A stretch of DNA of 64,000 nucleotides, from contig NC_011726.1 of NCBI RefSeq assembly GCF_000021805.1, forward strand, positions 2,356,001-2,420,000, written 5' to 3'. Within the stretch, counting starts at the first letter, position 1, and each line of letters starts with the position of its first letter. The notes under the pieces were generated by a model. It searched no databases, had not been told where the DNA came from, and was given only the letters and a program-made list of their open reading frames with translations. The DNA is from Rippkaea orientalis PCC 8801. GTDB taxonomy: Bacteria > Cyanobacteriota > Cyanobacteriia > Cyanobacteriales > Microcystaceae. Positions 54,193 through 62,809 of the stretch are shown one piece after another. The translations under genes and the position numbers were made by a program.

Positions 54193-54651
54193 ATGGAAAA
54201 ACCGAGACTAAATTTAAAAATTTTCATCCCTGTTTTGCTGAGTATTTTCACAGCCTTACCGAGTCTTATTTTAGCTCAAGAAACTCTACCTAATCAACCA
54301 GGCTTGGAGGATAATTCAACCAATATTGATGATCTTTCCAATGATCCCCAACAGCTAAAAATCTGGCGTTGTAGCCAAGAAGAACAAGTGATCGCTGTTG
54401 AAGCTAAAGATAATAGTATTTGGCAGGAAATGATTGAAAAAGGGGGATGGCAATGTCTAGAAGCATTATCCGCTATTCCGGGGGGCGATCGCAAATTTTC
54501 CTGTGAACCACAAAACACCTTGGGTCTGGTGACGGTATTTTGGTTAGAAGGAAAGGGTGCAAAGCAACAGATGAGCAGTTGGATGACTGAATTGGAGAAT
54601 CAAAAGGGAATGACTTGCACTAAAGACGAAACTAACCCCTTTTGGCAATAA
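54193..54651 (+). CDS. Small exported protein of unknown function
   Basis: 152 residues. Signal peptide (KPRLNLKIFIPVLLS core, cleavage after ILA before QETL), then an acidic linker and a domain with four cysteines (in WRCSQEE, WQCLEAL, KFSCEPQ and MTCTKDE) that could form two disulfides. No known family. It follows the response regulator closely and may be its target or sensor partner; this is inference. ATG start. Confidence 0.7.
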   Translation: MEKPRLNLKIFIPVLLSIFTALPSLILAQETLPNQPGLEDNSTNIDDLSNDPQQLKIWRCSQEEQVIAVEAKDNSIWQEMIEKGGWQCLEALSAIPGGDRKFSCEPQNTLGLVTVFWLEGKGAKQQMSSWMTELENQKGMTCTKDETNPFWQ

Positions 54652-54774
54652 ACACGAGTCAGAATGGATCACCCTTGACCCAAAACGCTAAACTTAAAGG
54701 AAGGGGTTGTGATTGTCACTCCCAAATGATTGAACAAGTCAAGTTCAAGTCCCTTTTCACTCAACCATAAAACT

Positions 54775-55911
54775 ATGCAGACAGTTGATAAACAGCTAGA
54801 AACTCCCGACCCAATGGATACCCCTAAACACGGATTACCCGTCACCATTATTACAGGGTTTCTTGGTAGTGGAAAAACCACCCTTCTTAATCACATTCTC
54901 AGCAACCAAGAAGGACTCAAAACAGCCGTTCTTGTCAATGAATTTGGAGAAATTGGCATTGATAACGAACTGATTGTCACCACTAGCGATAACATGGTAG
55001 AACTCAGTAATGGTTGTGTTTGTTGTACCATTAATGAAGATTTAATTCAAGCTGTTTATAAAGTTTTAGAACGTCCTGAAAAAGTTGATTATTTAGTGGT
55101 TGAAACCACAGGAATTGCTGATCCCTTACCCGTTGCTTTAACCTTTTTAGGCACAGAATTACGGGATATGACCCGTCTAGATTCTATCATTACGATGGTA
55201 GATTGTGCGAATTTCAGCCTAGATTTATTCAATTCCCAAGCGGCACAAAGTCAGATTGCTTACGGGGATATTATTGTTCTCAATAAAACTGATTTAGTAG
55301 ATGAAGGTGATGTTGATTCATTAGAAATTCGCCTCCGAGATATGAAGCAAGGAGCAAGAATTTTACGCACACAAAAATCCCAAGTTCCCTTACCTTTAAT
55401 TCTTAGCGTAGGGTTATTTGAATCGAGCAAGTATTTTGATACTGAAGACGCAAAAGATCACCACGAACATCATCACCACGATCACCATGAGCATGAGTGT
55501 GAACATGAACATCACGACCATGATCATGACTGTGAACATCATGACCATGACCATGAACATCACCACCATCATCACCATTCCAATCACTTAGAAAATGATG
55601 GATTTGTCTCTATTTCCTTTGCGAGTGATAAACCTTTTTCTATTCGTAAATTCCAATATTTTCTCGATAACCAACTCCCAGAAAATGTCTTTCGTGCTAA
55701 AGGAATACTCTGGTTTAATGAAAGTCCAAAACGTCATATCTTTCATCTAAGTGGAAAGCGTTTTACTCTCGACGATGATGAATGGAAAGGAGAACCTAAA
55801 AATCAATTAGTATTAATTGGTCAAAACCTGGATACCCAAACATTGTATGAACAGATAGAAAACTGTCTTGCTTTGCCTTCTAGTAGTCGGGGTAAAGGGT
55901 TCGGTCAATAA
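54775..55911 (+). CDS. CobW/COG0523 GTPase with histidine-rich loop
   Basis: G3E-family GTPase, a metallochaperone or metal-insertase. 378 residues: Walker A GFLGSGKTT at 28-36, the family metal site GCVCC at 82-86, Walker B region VVETTGIADP, NKTDLVD for guanine, and a C-terminal CobW domain (PENVFRAKGILWF). Residues ~227-268 form a loop with long runs of His, Asp, Glu and two Cys (for example DHDHDCEHHDHDHEHHHHH), likely to store or bind zinc, nickel or cobalt. ATG 54775 is chosen; the frame extends to a TTG at 54730 without a ribosome site. I saw no Zur-type box upstream. Confidence 0.9.
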   Translation: MQTVDKQLETPDPMDTPKHGLPVTIITGFLGSGKTTLLNHILSNQEGLKTAVLVNEFGEIGIDNELIVTTSDNMVELSNGCVCCTINEDLIQAVYKVLERPEKVDYLVVETTGIADPLPVALTFLGTELRDMTRLDSIITMVDCANFSLDLFNSQAAQSQIAYGDIIVLNKTDLVDEGDVDSLEIRLRDMKQGARILRTQKSQVPLPLILSVGLFESSKYFDTEDAKDHHEHHHHDHHEHECEHEHHDHDHDCEHHDHDHEHHHHHHHSNHLENDGFVSISFASDKPFSIRKFQYFLDNQLPENVFRAKGILWFNESPKRHIFHLSGKRFTLDDDEWKGEPKNQLVLIGQNLDTQTLYEQIENCLALPSSSRGKGFGQ

Positions 55912-55918
55912 TTCCTAA

Positions 55919-55948
55919 GCTAAAACACATTTAATAATGTGTTTTAGC
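55919..55948. terminator. Hairpin after the CobW gene
   Basis: GCTAAAACACATT and AATGTGTTTTAGC form a perfect 13-bp stem with a TAAT loop, eight bases after the stop codon. No T-run follows, though the stem itself ends in TTTTAG. A likely transcript end or 3' stabiliser. Confidence 0.65.
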
Positions 55949-56055
55949 AAGGCAACAGACAACAGGGGACTAGAATACACTTGATTAGATTTCCCTTAAC
56001 TTATTTCAGTTTAATATACAGTAGAGTAAAGTAACAGTTGATACCCAAACTAAGT

Positions 56056-57402
56056 ATGACACAAGGGCGTTTTGACGAAGAAAATCAGCAACAACAAGCT
56101 AAAGCGAGTCTTCAACAAGCGTTATCTTGGTATGCCAGTTTTCGTCGTCATTGGAACTATCCCCCCAACCCTGAACTACAAGCGGCAGTTCGCAAAGATT
56201 TACAAGCCTTAAAAGGGGCTTTAGATAAACTCGAAGACAATGTAATTGTTATTGCCACTTTTGGTTTAGTGAGTCGCGGAAAATCTGCGGTTATTAATGC
56301 TTTGACGGGACAAAAACTCCTTGAAACCGGTCCTTTACATGGGGTAACTCAATGGCCAAAATCAGTGCGTTGGACTCCTGCAAGTGGTAAAATTCAAGTG
56401 GAATTGATTGATACGCCAGGGTTAGATGAAATTGACGGCGAAGCTAGGGCGAATATGGCGCGAGAAATTGCCTATCAAGCGGACTTAATTCTCTTTGTCG
56501 TTGCCGGAGATATTACTCGGACTGAATATGAAGCGTTAAGTGAGTTACGCAAGAGTCAAAAACCCTTAATTTTGGTGTTTAATAAAATTGATCTTTATCC
56601 CGATCAAGATAGCCAAGAAATTTATCAACAATTGCAAAAAATCTCTTTAAATCAGCAAAATCCTATCTTTTCGACCGATGATATTATTAGGGTAGCAGCC
56701 GAACCCCAACCCATTCCCGTTAGAGTAGAATATCCCGATGGAACTGTAACCGAAGAATGGGAGACTCCTCCACCACAAATCGATGAACTGCGACAAAAAA
56801 TCTTGACACTTTTGAATCAAGAAGGACGATTATTATTATCAATTAATGCTCTCAGACAAGCTAAACTCGCTGAGGAAAATATTGCTAAAAAAACCCTTCA
56901 AATACGACAAAAAGAAGCCGAAGAAATTATTTGGAATTATGCTAAATATAAAGCCTTAGCAGTGGTTTTAAATCCTTTGGTTTTTTTGGATATGATTGGG
57001 GGAGCGATCGCAGATCTTGCCTTAATTCGATCTTTAGCACAATTGTACGGACTCCCCATTACCAGTCACGAAGCGGGTAAACTGTGGCGAAAAATTCTCT
57101 TGAGTTCAGGGAGTTTACTCTTAGGAGAAATAACCAGTCTCATCATTCTAGGATTCGGAAAAACGGCAGCAGCAGCCGTCAGTATTTTTGATAATCCGAC
57201 TGCTTTAACCACCTATACAACCACCGCTTTTATTCAGGGAGGAATTGCCGGATATTTTGCTTATGTCATTGGAAAAGCTGCTCAAGACTATTTAGAAAAA
57301 GGCTGTAGTTGGGGGCCAAGCGGACCGAGTACCGTCATTGAAACGATTATTAATCAAGTTAATCCCAATACCTTTATTTATCGTTTACGGCAAGAATTAT
57401 AG
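56056..57402 (+). CDS. DUF697-type membrane-associated GTPase
   Basis: About 448 residues. GTPase domain: P-loop GLVSRGKS at 70-77, LIDTPGLDEIDGEA for switch II, and VFNKIDLYP for guanine. After about 260 comes a helical part and a membrane-associated DUF697 domain with two or three hydrophobic helices (LNPLVFLDMIGGAIADLALI in parts, LLLGEITSLIILGFG, AFIQGGIAGYFAYVIG). These Era/EngA-like proteins are common in cyanobacteria and chloroplasts and may act in membrane remodelling; the role is unknown. ATG 56056 is preferred over TTG 56038. Confidence 0.85.
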   Translation: MTQGRFDEENQQQQAKASLQQALSWYASFRRHWNYPPNPELQAAVRKDLQALKGALDKLEDNVIVIATFGLVSRGKSAVINALTGQKLLETGPLHGVTQWPKSVRWTPASGKIQVELIDTPGLDEIDGEARANMAREIAYQADLILFVVAGDITRTEYEALSELRKSQKPLILVFNKIDLYPDQDSQEIYQQLQKISLNQQNPIFSTDDIIRVAAEPQPIPVRVEYPDGTVTEEWETPPPQIDELRQKILTLLNQEGRLLLSINALRQAKLAEENIAKKTLQIRQKEAEEIIWNYAKYKALAVVLNPLVFLDMIGGAIADLALIRSLAQLYGLPITSHEAGKLWRKILLSSGSLLLGEITSLIILGFGKTAAAAVSIFDNPTALTTYTTTAFIQGGIAGYFAYVIGKAAQDYLEKGCSWGPSGPSTVIETIINQVNPNTFIYRLRQEL

Positions 57403-57408
57403 ACGTAG

Positions 57409-57428
57409 GGGCGAACGGCCGTTCGCCC
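57409..57428. repeat. 20-bp perfect palindrome GGGCGAACGGCCGTTCGCCC
   Basis: Six bases after the GTPase stop and six before the end of the convergent reductase gene; preceded by GTAG. It fits the group of palindromes with GTAGGG-type ends (11664, 32824, 32866) and is the most GC-rich. It may terminate both transcripts. Confidence 0.85.
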
Positions 57429-57434
57429 TGACAG

Positions 57435-58820
57435 CTACACCGTAGCGGGGACATATTTATCAATCACTTGACGGTATTGACTTTTTTGTTTGACTCCTAA
57501 CAATTGCTCAACAATTTCCTTGTCCTTGAAAAACTGCACGGTTGGAGTTCCCGTCACCATGGCATTTTTAGCAATTTCGGGGTCAGCTTCGATGTCAATT
57601 TCCACATAATGGATTCTGCCATCATATTCCTCTACCACCTTATTTAAAATGGGTTTGAGGGTATGGCACGGACCGCAGACAGGCGAGACATATTTGACTA
57701 AAATCAAGCGATCGCTCTCATGGAATAATTTCCGTAGGGCATAACCTCCCACATGACGGGTTTTGCTGATATCAAAGGTTTCTTCTGTATCCGCTACCAG
57801 ACCCGTTCCTGACTCATCTTTATACTCGTATTCTTCTTTTTCTGGGGTTTGCTGATCTTCTTGAATCAGATTATTGTGAGATAACCAGCGTTCTGCCACT
57901 AAGGCAGCCATACACCCTGTCCCGGCGGCTGTCACTGCTTGGCGATAGTTAGAATCTTGAACATCTCCGGCCGCAAACACGCCTTCGACGTTGGTTTCAA
58001 CGGTTCCGGGTTTAACGAGAATATACCCCTCCTCATCAAGTTCAATTTGCCCTTTAAATAACTCTGTATTGGGGGTATGACCGATCGCATAAAATAGCCC
58101 TTTAACCGCTAATTCTCCCGTTTCTCCGGTTTGAGTATTGCGAGTTGTGAGTCCAACGAGTTTCCCGCCTTTGGCGATTCCATCGAGTATCTCTGTATTC
58201 CAGTGAACTGTAATGTTAGGATGGTCTAGAACGCGGTTTTGCATAATTTTACCCGCGCGCATTTCCTCTCGACGGACGAGGACATGGATATGGGAGCCAT
58301 ATTTGGTTAAATACAAAGCCTCTTCACAAGCGGTATCTCCTCCTCCGACAATAGCTAATTCTTCATCCTTAAACAGAGGCGTTGCCCCGTCACAGATGGC
58401 ACAAGCGGAAATTCCCCGACTCCAGAACTCTTGTTCACTGGCAATCCCTAAACGTCTAGCGGTTGCTCCTGTAGCGATAATGAGACTATGGGCGTAAACT
58501 TCCTGTTCTGTGGAACGAATTTTAAAGGGACGCTGACGTAAATCTACTTCTACCACATCTTCGGTGTAACATTGCGCTCCCCACCGTTCTGCTTGGGCTC
58601 TCATGCGATCCATTAAGTCAGGTCCAGTAATCCCTTCAGGAAACCCTGGAAAATTTTCGACCTCGGTGGTAGTCATTAATTGACCGCCCCGAATGCCTCC
58701 TGCTTTGAGTCCTTCAAAGAGAAAAGGCTTTAATTTAGCCCTTCCTGCATAAATAGCGGCCGTATATCCTGCCGGACCTGACCCAATAATGACTAAGTTT
58801 TCTACGGTTGAACTGACCAT
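57435..58820 (-). CDS. trxB: NADPH-thioredoxin reductase fused to thioredoxin (NTRC)
   Basis: One 461-residue chain. Residues 1-~325 are thioredoxin reductase: FAD loop GSGPAGY at 13-19, redox site CAIC at 140-143, NADPH loop [11 protein letters not shown]. Residues ~355-461 are a thioredoxin with CGPC at 382-385 and the cis-proline TGTPTV. They are joined by an acidic linker ([11 protein letters not shown]). NTRC reduces 2-Cys peroxiredoxin using NADPH, which matters in the dark; it is known from plants and many but not all cyanobacteria. Both active sites are intact. ATG start. Confidence 0.95.
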   Translation of the reverse strand: MVSSTVENLVIIGSGPAGYTAAIYAGRAKLKPFLFEGLKAGGIRGGQLMTTTEVENFPGFPEGITGPDLMDRMRAQAERWGAQCYTEDVVEVDLRQRPFKIRSTEQEVYAHSLIIATGATARRLGIASEQEFWSRGISACAICDGATPLFKDEELAIVGGGDTACEEALYLTKYGSHIHVLVRREEMRAGKIMQNRVLDHPNITVHWNTEILDGIAKGGKLVGLTTRNTQTGETGELAVKGLFYAIGHTPNTELFKGQIELDEEGYILVKPGTVETNVEGVFAAGDVQDSNYRQAVTAAGTGCMAALVAERWLSHNNLIQEDQQTPEKEEYEYKDESGTGLVADTEETFDISKTRHVGGYALRKLFHESDRLILVKYVSPVCGPCHTLKPILNKVVEEYDGRIHYVEIDIEADPEIAKNAMVTGTPTVQFFKDKEIVEQLLGVKQKSQYRQVIDKYVPATV

Positions 58821-59217
58821 CTGTTAGTTAAGAAAAATCGTAATGATTATGTTGTAATTGTACCAAGGAATACAAGTTGACTCATAATTCTTCCTATGGC
58901 TTTATAGTATTAGACTCAAGACTAGAGAGCCTGAAACTTTACAGGATTTATACATTCCTCCATCTAATCGGTTGGAAAAATTATCAGAAGATAGGAAAAA
59001 TCAATATAGTATCCCAATCAACAATCAGTGGCGAATCTCTTTTATTTGGAAAAATAGCAATGCTTATAATCTAGAAATATATGACTGAAAGATTCTGGAT
59101 AACTGAACCAGCCCAACGTTGTACTGCTGGTTGAACGAGATAATTTTATGAGAGCAAGAAACGGGTGGCGTTTAACCCCCTGCCCTCGATACATTGAGGA
59201 GTGCATGATGGATAGCT
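58821..59217. other. Intergenic region upstream of the Ada-like gene
   Basis: About 400 bases. A TTG-initiated 65-codon frame at 58877-59074 shows no family and I do not call it. AACCAGC (59106-59112) and GCTGGTT (59126-59132) form a small hairpin. GAGGAG at 59197-59202 precedes ATG 59206, which opens a 19-codon frame overlapping the real start at 59218 in another frame. Confidence 0.4.
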
Positions 59218-60126
59218 ATGAAACCAGTTCAGATGAATTTCTTGATCGAAACCAGCACATCTGATGCCGAAACCTATGAGCGGATTGCTCAAGCGATCGC
59301 GTTTATGCGTCAGAATCATTTGAATCAGCCGGATTTAGCAACAATCGCTCAGCAGGTGCATCTTAGCGAATATCACTTTCAACGGCTTTTCACCCGATGG
59401 GCAGGCATCAGCCCGAAGCACTTTGTGCAATATCTCACGGTGGAATATGCAAAATCAAAAATCGCTGAGACTGCTAATCTGCTTGATTTGACTGCGGAAG
59501 TTGGGCTATCGAGTCCAGGACGGTTACATGACCTGTTTGTGAAGTTGGAAGCCATGTCGCCTGGTGAGTTTAAGGCAGGGGGTATCGGGTTACAGATTGG
59601 GTATGGCATTCATCCAACCCCATTCGGAGACTGCTTAATTGCGACGACTCCCCGTGGTATCTGTAATCTTCATTTTCTAGATATCACTAGCAAAGATGCT
59701 GTTGAACAGGCTTTCCGCTTAGAGTGGGCAAATGCCGATATCAGACAAGATCAACAAGCTACTCAAGAAATCTGCGATCGCATTTTCGAGCCAAGTACAA
59801 CTAAAAACAAACCTTTGGTTCTTCATGTAAAAGGGACGAATTTTCAGATTCAAGTTTGGCGGGCACTCTTGAGCGTTCCTTTTGGCGGAATCACAACTTA
59901 TCAAGGATTAGCAGCAGGGATGGGTCGCCCAACGGCAGCAAGAGCCGTCGGTAACGCATTGGGAAGTAATCCAGTGGCGTACTTGATTCCCTGCCATCGA
60001 GTAATCCGAGAATCCGGTGAGTTCGGGGGTTTTCGTTGGGGACTCGAACGTAAGACTGTTCTGCTAGGTTGGGAAGCAAGTCGAAATCAGAATCAGAATC
60101 AGAACAGGGAGCAGGATTTGACATGA
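59218..60126 (+). CDS. Ada-like protein: AraC helix-turn-helix + O6-alkylguanine-DNA methyltransferase
   Basis: 302 residues. Residues ~20-120 are an AraC-type double helix-turn-helix (DLATIAQQVHLSEYHFQRLF, in parts IAQQVHLSEYHFQRLF). Residues ~130-290 are a suicide methyltransferase with the active-site PCHRVI and the preceding RPTAARAVGNALGSNPV. The N-terminal zinc/phosphotriester domain of E. coli Ada is missing, so this is the AdaA-less type. It repairs O6-methylguanine and may regulate its own or neighbouring genes. The C-terminus has a short NQNQNQN tail. Its last four bases (ATGA) overlap the EamA remnant. ATG start; ATG 59233 is possible. Confidence 0.9.
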   Translation: MKPVQMNFLIETSTSDAETYERIAQAIAFMRQNHLNQPDLATIAQQVHLSEYHFQRLFTRWAGISPKHFVQYLTVEYAKSKIAETANLLDLTAEVGLSSPGRLHDLFVKLEAMSPGEFKAGGIGLQIGYGIHPTPFGDCLIATTPRGICNLHFLDITSKDAVEQAFRLEWANADIRQDQQATQEICDRIFEPSTTKNKPLVLHVKGTNFQIQVWRALLSVPFGGITTYQGLAAGMGRPTAARAVGNALGSNPVAYLIPCHRVIRESGEFGGFRWGLERKTVLLGWEASRNQNQNQNREQDLT

Positions 60127-60342
60127 GAGGTTTGAAGATTGCGGAACTTTTTCTACTTGCTGCCTTGTGGGGTGGTTCATTTCTATTTATGCGAATCGCA
60201 GCACCTGGGTTAATCGCCGCCTTGACTTATGCGATCGCTGCTCAAGGAAGCCCTAACGACATCAATGGTTTTGGGATGTAGTTTGATTTTGCTAGGAACG
60301 GCGATCGCAAATGGTTTCTTCAAGATAAGAAATAATCCTTAG
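60123..60342 (+). pseudogene. EamA/DMT-family transporter remnant
   Basis: It starts with ATG overlapping the methyltransferase stop (ATGA) and reads RGLKIAELFLLAALWGGSF, the first helix of a drug/metabolite transporter. After about 28 codons the sequence jumps to LIAALTYAIA, and then, in a second frame, to EALTTSMVLGCSLILLGTAI with NGFFKIRNNP and a TAG at 60340-60342, which is the normal last helix. A gene of about 290 codons has lost most of its middle and shifted frame. The stop codon overlaps the palindrome at 60341. Confidence 0.75.
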
Positions 60343-60361
60343 AGTGGGCATTGCCCACTCT
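60341..60361. repeat. Palindromic repeat variant AGAGTGGGCA-T-TGCCCACTCT
   Basis: Same core (GTGGGCATTGCCCAC) as the elements at 18457, 35476 and 43657, with the arms extended by different outer bases. It abuts the end of the EamA remnant. Confidence 0.85.
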
Positions 60362-60384
60362 ACCATCAATTCTTGAGGAATCAA

Positions 60385-61236
60385 TTAGCGTCTTCTGCTT
60401 CTACTACCGCTAAAGCTACGGGAAGGCGATCGCCGACTGCTACCAAACCCGGTACTCCCTTGGTTATAGGATTTGGATTTACCCGACGTTTTTAAGTTAC
60501 TCGATCCAACTCCAGAACCACTGGATTTACTGGATTTAGAGGAACTTTTGCCCGTTGAAGAGGAAGTTTTCAGATTCCCTGAGGTTCTTAGGGTCTGACG
60601 GTTTTTCACCGCCGCCGGAGGTTGATTATACTTACTTTGGTACTGTTGGGCTGCTTGGGTATAGGTGCTACCATAACCCCCATAACCGCGCATAATGCCA
60701 CCGGGTTGATACATCGGCGGGACGTAGTATTGGGGGGTAAATAATAAACTGCCGATGGCCTGACCCGCTAACGCCCCCGCAAAGGGAGCCCAAAAATTGG
60801 ATTCTCGTCGTACCACAACGGTTTGGGGTTGTCCGGTTTGGGGGTTGGTTTGATTTTCTGTCACGGTATGGACATATTCAATTTTGAAGTCTTCTGTTAG
60901 GTACATCACCGCGTCATTGCCCTTGACTTCCAGTGTCGTCTTTTCCCCTTTGGCAATTTGTTCCTCTGTCAGTCTCGCCATTTGTAGGTTAGCGGTACGA
61001 TAGGTGGGGGGTTTTCCTGGGGGAGTATTCAGCAGCATCAGGGTGTAAGTCCCATCTCCATCGTCATAGGTGGCTTGTTGTACGGGAAAACGCCCTTCAC
61101 TGACTTGATTAGGCGCATTAACAATACGATTATTACTAGGGGGTGAGGACTGGTTATAGGAGTTGGATGACCCACAGGCGACCATTGTCCAACTGAGGGA
61201 CAAAATCATTAACAAAGCAATTAATTTTCGTCTCAT
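60385..61236 (-). CDS. Lipoprotein with Ser/Arg-rich tail
   Basis: 283 residues. Lipobox TMVAC near residue 21; a folded part at about 45-175 (QQATYDDGDGTYTLMLLN, LTEEQIAKGEKTTLEVKG); a small Gly/Ala/Pro hydrophobic stretch (FAGALAGQAIGSLLFTP); then a long low-complexity tail of Ser, Gly, Lys and Arg ending in SRSRRR. No family recognised. The downstream-of-partner order (the DUF1517-like gene ends 21 bases before this start) suggests one operon. It is probably periplasmic or outer-membrane facing. ATG start. Confidence 0.72.
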   Translation of the reverse strand: MRRKLIALLMILSLSWTMVACGSSNSYNQSSPPSNNRIVNAPNQVSEGRFPVQQATYDDGDGTYTLMLLNTPPGKPPTYRTANLQMARLTEEQIAKGEKTTLEVKGNDAVMYLTEDFKIEYVHTVTENQTNPQTGQPQTVVVRRESNFWAPFAGALAGQAIGSLLFTPQYYVPPMYQPGGIMRGYGGYGSTYTQAAQQYQSKYNQPPAAVKNRQTLRTSGNLKTSSSTGKSSSKSSKSSGSGVGSSNLKTSGKSKSYNQGSTGFGSSRRSPSRSFSGSRSRRR

Positions 61237-61257
61237 CGTTATTATTTTAGCGTTGAT

Positions 61258-61863
61258 TTATAGGGGGATTAATTCAGGGAAATTGAGCAATAATTGTTCA
61301 TCGGTCAGTTCATCCCCAAATTGCGCTGGCGAAAAGTGAAAGTCAATGGCTTCTAGTAATCCTTGATAATGGAGGTTTATAAGGGCTTTTAAGCCATACT
61401 CTAAGGCTTCTCTGTCAGCAAGATTAGTTTCTAGGTCAGGAATTTCGCCTTTAAAGGCTACTGTGATCATAACAACGACGTTACGAGTCGCTGGCAAGGA
61501 TAAAGGGGTATTTTCCGCACTTGTGGAATTGCCAAATTCTGGTTCACTGAGGTAACGTTGGGCTGAATCGGTAAATAATTCGGTGATATAATCTCCAGCA
61601 TCTTCTTCTTTCCAGAAAACATCCCCTTCATTGGCGGCTGATTGCCAATAGGAAGTCATATCTAGCAGTTTTTGACAGATATCTACCAAACCTTCCCCTA
61701 ATACCTGTAAATCGCCCTCGGATTCTATGGCATTCTGGGCTGTCTGGTTCAAAAGTCCTAAAATGGGGGCGACTTCATCCCCGGACAGATGGAGGAAAAT
61801 CCGAGAGACGACAAACCGAGTTTTTCCGGTGAATTGATTAATGCGATCGCGCCAAGAACTCAT
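61258..61863 (-). CDS. DUF1517-like protein
   Basis: 201 residues. The C-terminal half (VVVMITVAFKGEIPDLETNL, in parts VVVMITVAFKGEIPD, then LINLHYQGLLEAIDFHFSPAQFGDELTDEQLLLNFPEL) resembles DUF1517, found in cyanobacteria and plastids. The N-terminal half is helical. No signal peptide; probably cytoplasmic or peripheral. Co-transcribed with the lipoprotein gene 21 bases downstream. ATG start. Function unknown. Confidence 0.55.
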   Translation of the reverse strand: MSSWRDRINQFTGKTRFVVSRIFLHLSGDEVAPILGLLNQTAQNAIESEGDLQVLGEGLVDICQKLLDMTSYWQSAANEGDVFWKEEDAGDYITELFTDSAQRYLSEPEFGNSTSAENTPLSLPATRNVVVMITVAFKGEIPDLETNLADREALEYGLKALINLHYQGLLEAIDFHFSPAQFGDELTDEQLLLNFPELIPL

Positions 61864-61892
61864 AACTGATTATTTTTAACTAAAATTTAAGA

Positions 61893-61993
61893 TATAATTT
61901 TTAGGTAGGGTCTTCATCGAAGTATTTGTGACAAACCCTTGATCAGCCTTCATTGTCATCGATTTTCAGCAGATGATACTGAAGGTTTTTTTT
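61893..61993 (+). ncRNA. Candidate small RNA or trmJ leader attenuator
   Basis: TATAAT at 61893-61898 is a perfect -10 box, with a weak -35. About 50 bases later a stem CCTTCATTGTCATC (61947-61960) / GATGATACTGAAGG (61972-61985), with an internal mismatch, is followed by eight T (61986-61993), a full rho-independent terminator. It ends 18 bases before the trmJ ATG. A transcript of about 80-90 bases would stop before the gene. Confidence 0.4.
61947..61993 (+). terminator. Rho-independent terminator just upstream of trmJ
   Basis: Stem with 6-bp base and 6-bp upper helix around an 11-base loop, then T8. No plus-strand gene lies before it in the adjacent region, so it either ends a small RNA or controls read-through into trmJ. 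Confidence 0.75.
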
Positions 61994-62011
61994 AATGATT
62001 AATTCTCCATT

Positions 62012-62743
62012 ATGTCTTTAACCCAAGTCAGAATTATTTTGGTTGAACCAGCCGGTCCTTTAAATGTAGGATCGGTGGCTAGAGTGATGAAAAATATGGC
62101 TTTAGAAAGGTTAATTCTGGTTAATCCTCAATGTGACCCTCTGAGTGAAGAAGCCAAGCGAATGGCCGTTCATGGAATCGATGTCTTAGAACAAGCGCAA
62201 CGAGTCTCTAGTTTACCAGAAGCTCTACAAGGATGCCAACGAGCGATCGCCACCACTGGCCGTCCCCGTACTTCAACTTCCCTAGAAACGCCTAAAAATG
62301 CCCTCCCCTGGTTATTAACCCCCCATCTTACCAGTGCCCTCATTTTTGGACCTGAGGATAGGGGATTAAGTAACGAAGAACTCAATTATGCCCAGCGTTT
62401 TGTCTGTATTCCCTCTAATTCTGAGTATCCCTCCCTCAACCTCGCTCAATCTGTGGCTGTTTGCACCTACGAACTCTATCAAGCAGCCCAAAACCCTCAG
62501 AATGTACCCCCGTACCCTGCTACTGAACCGGCCTCCCTTGATATTCTAGAAGGGTATTATCAACATTTAGAGACGTTTTTGCTCAAAATTGGCTATTTGC
62601 ACCCTCACACTGCCACAGCCAAGATGGAAAAGTTCCGCAAGCTCTATAATCGGGCTAACCTCAGTGCAGAAGAAGTTGCCCTACTACGGGGTATTGTCGG
62701 ACATATCGATGCACTCTGGTATCTTGTTAACCGAAATCAATGA
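62012..62743 (+). CDS. trmJ: tRNA (cytidine/uridine-2'-O-)-methyltransferase TrmJ
   Basis: SPOUT-family methyltransferase that methylates the 2'-O of position 32 in tRNA. 243 residues with motif 1 EPAGPLNVGSVARVMKNM at about 12-29, motif 2 LIFGPEDRGLSNEEL at about 110-124, and motif 3 SLNLAQSVAVCTYEL at about 142-156, forming the trefoil-knot SAM site. The C-terminal helical part (about 190-243) is typical of TrmJ/LasT. ATG start; a terminator precedes it. Confidence 0.9.
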   Translation: MSLTQVRIILVEPAGPLNVGSVARVMKNMALERLILVNPQCDPLSEEAKRMAVHGIDVLEQAQRVSSLPEALQGCQRAIATTGRPRTSTSLETPKNALPWLLTPHLTSALIFGPEDRGLSNEELNYAQRFVCIPSNSEYPSLNLAQSVAVCTYELYQAAQNPQNVPPYPATEPASLDILEGYYQHLETFLLKIGYLHPHTATAKMEKFRKLYNRANLSAEEVALLRGIVGHIDALWYLVNRNQ

Positions 62744-62809
62744 ACTTTTTAGGTTTTTTTCTATAGTATTCGTAATGATTCCGCCGACAAATTCCTGGGT
62801 GTGCAAATT

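Noticed and set aside
54652-54774. Zur box upstream of the CobW gene
   Set aside because: No TGATAAT-N-ATTATCA-like palindrome is present.
58877-59074. 65-codon plus-strand frame upstream of the Ada-like gene
   Set aside because: TTG start, no ribosome site, no recognisable family.
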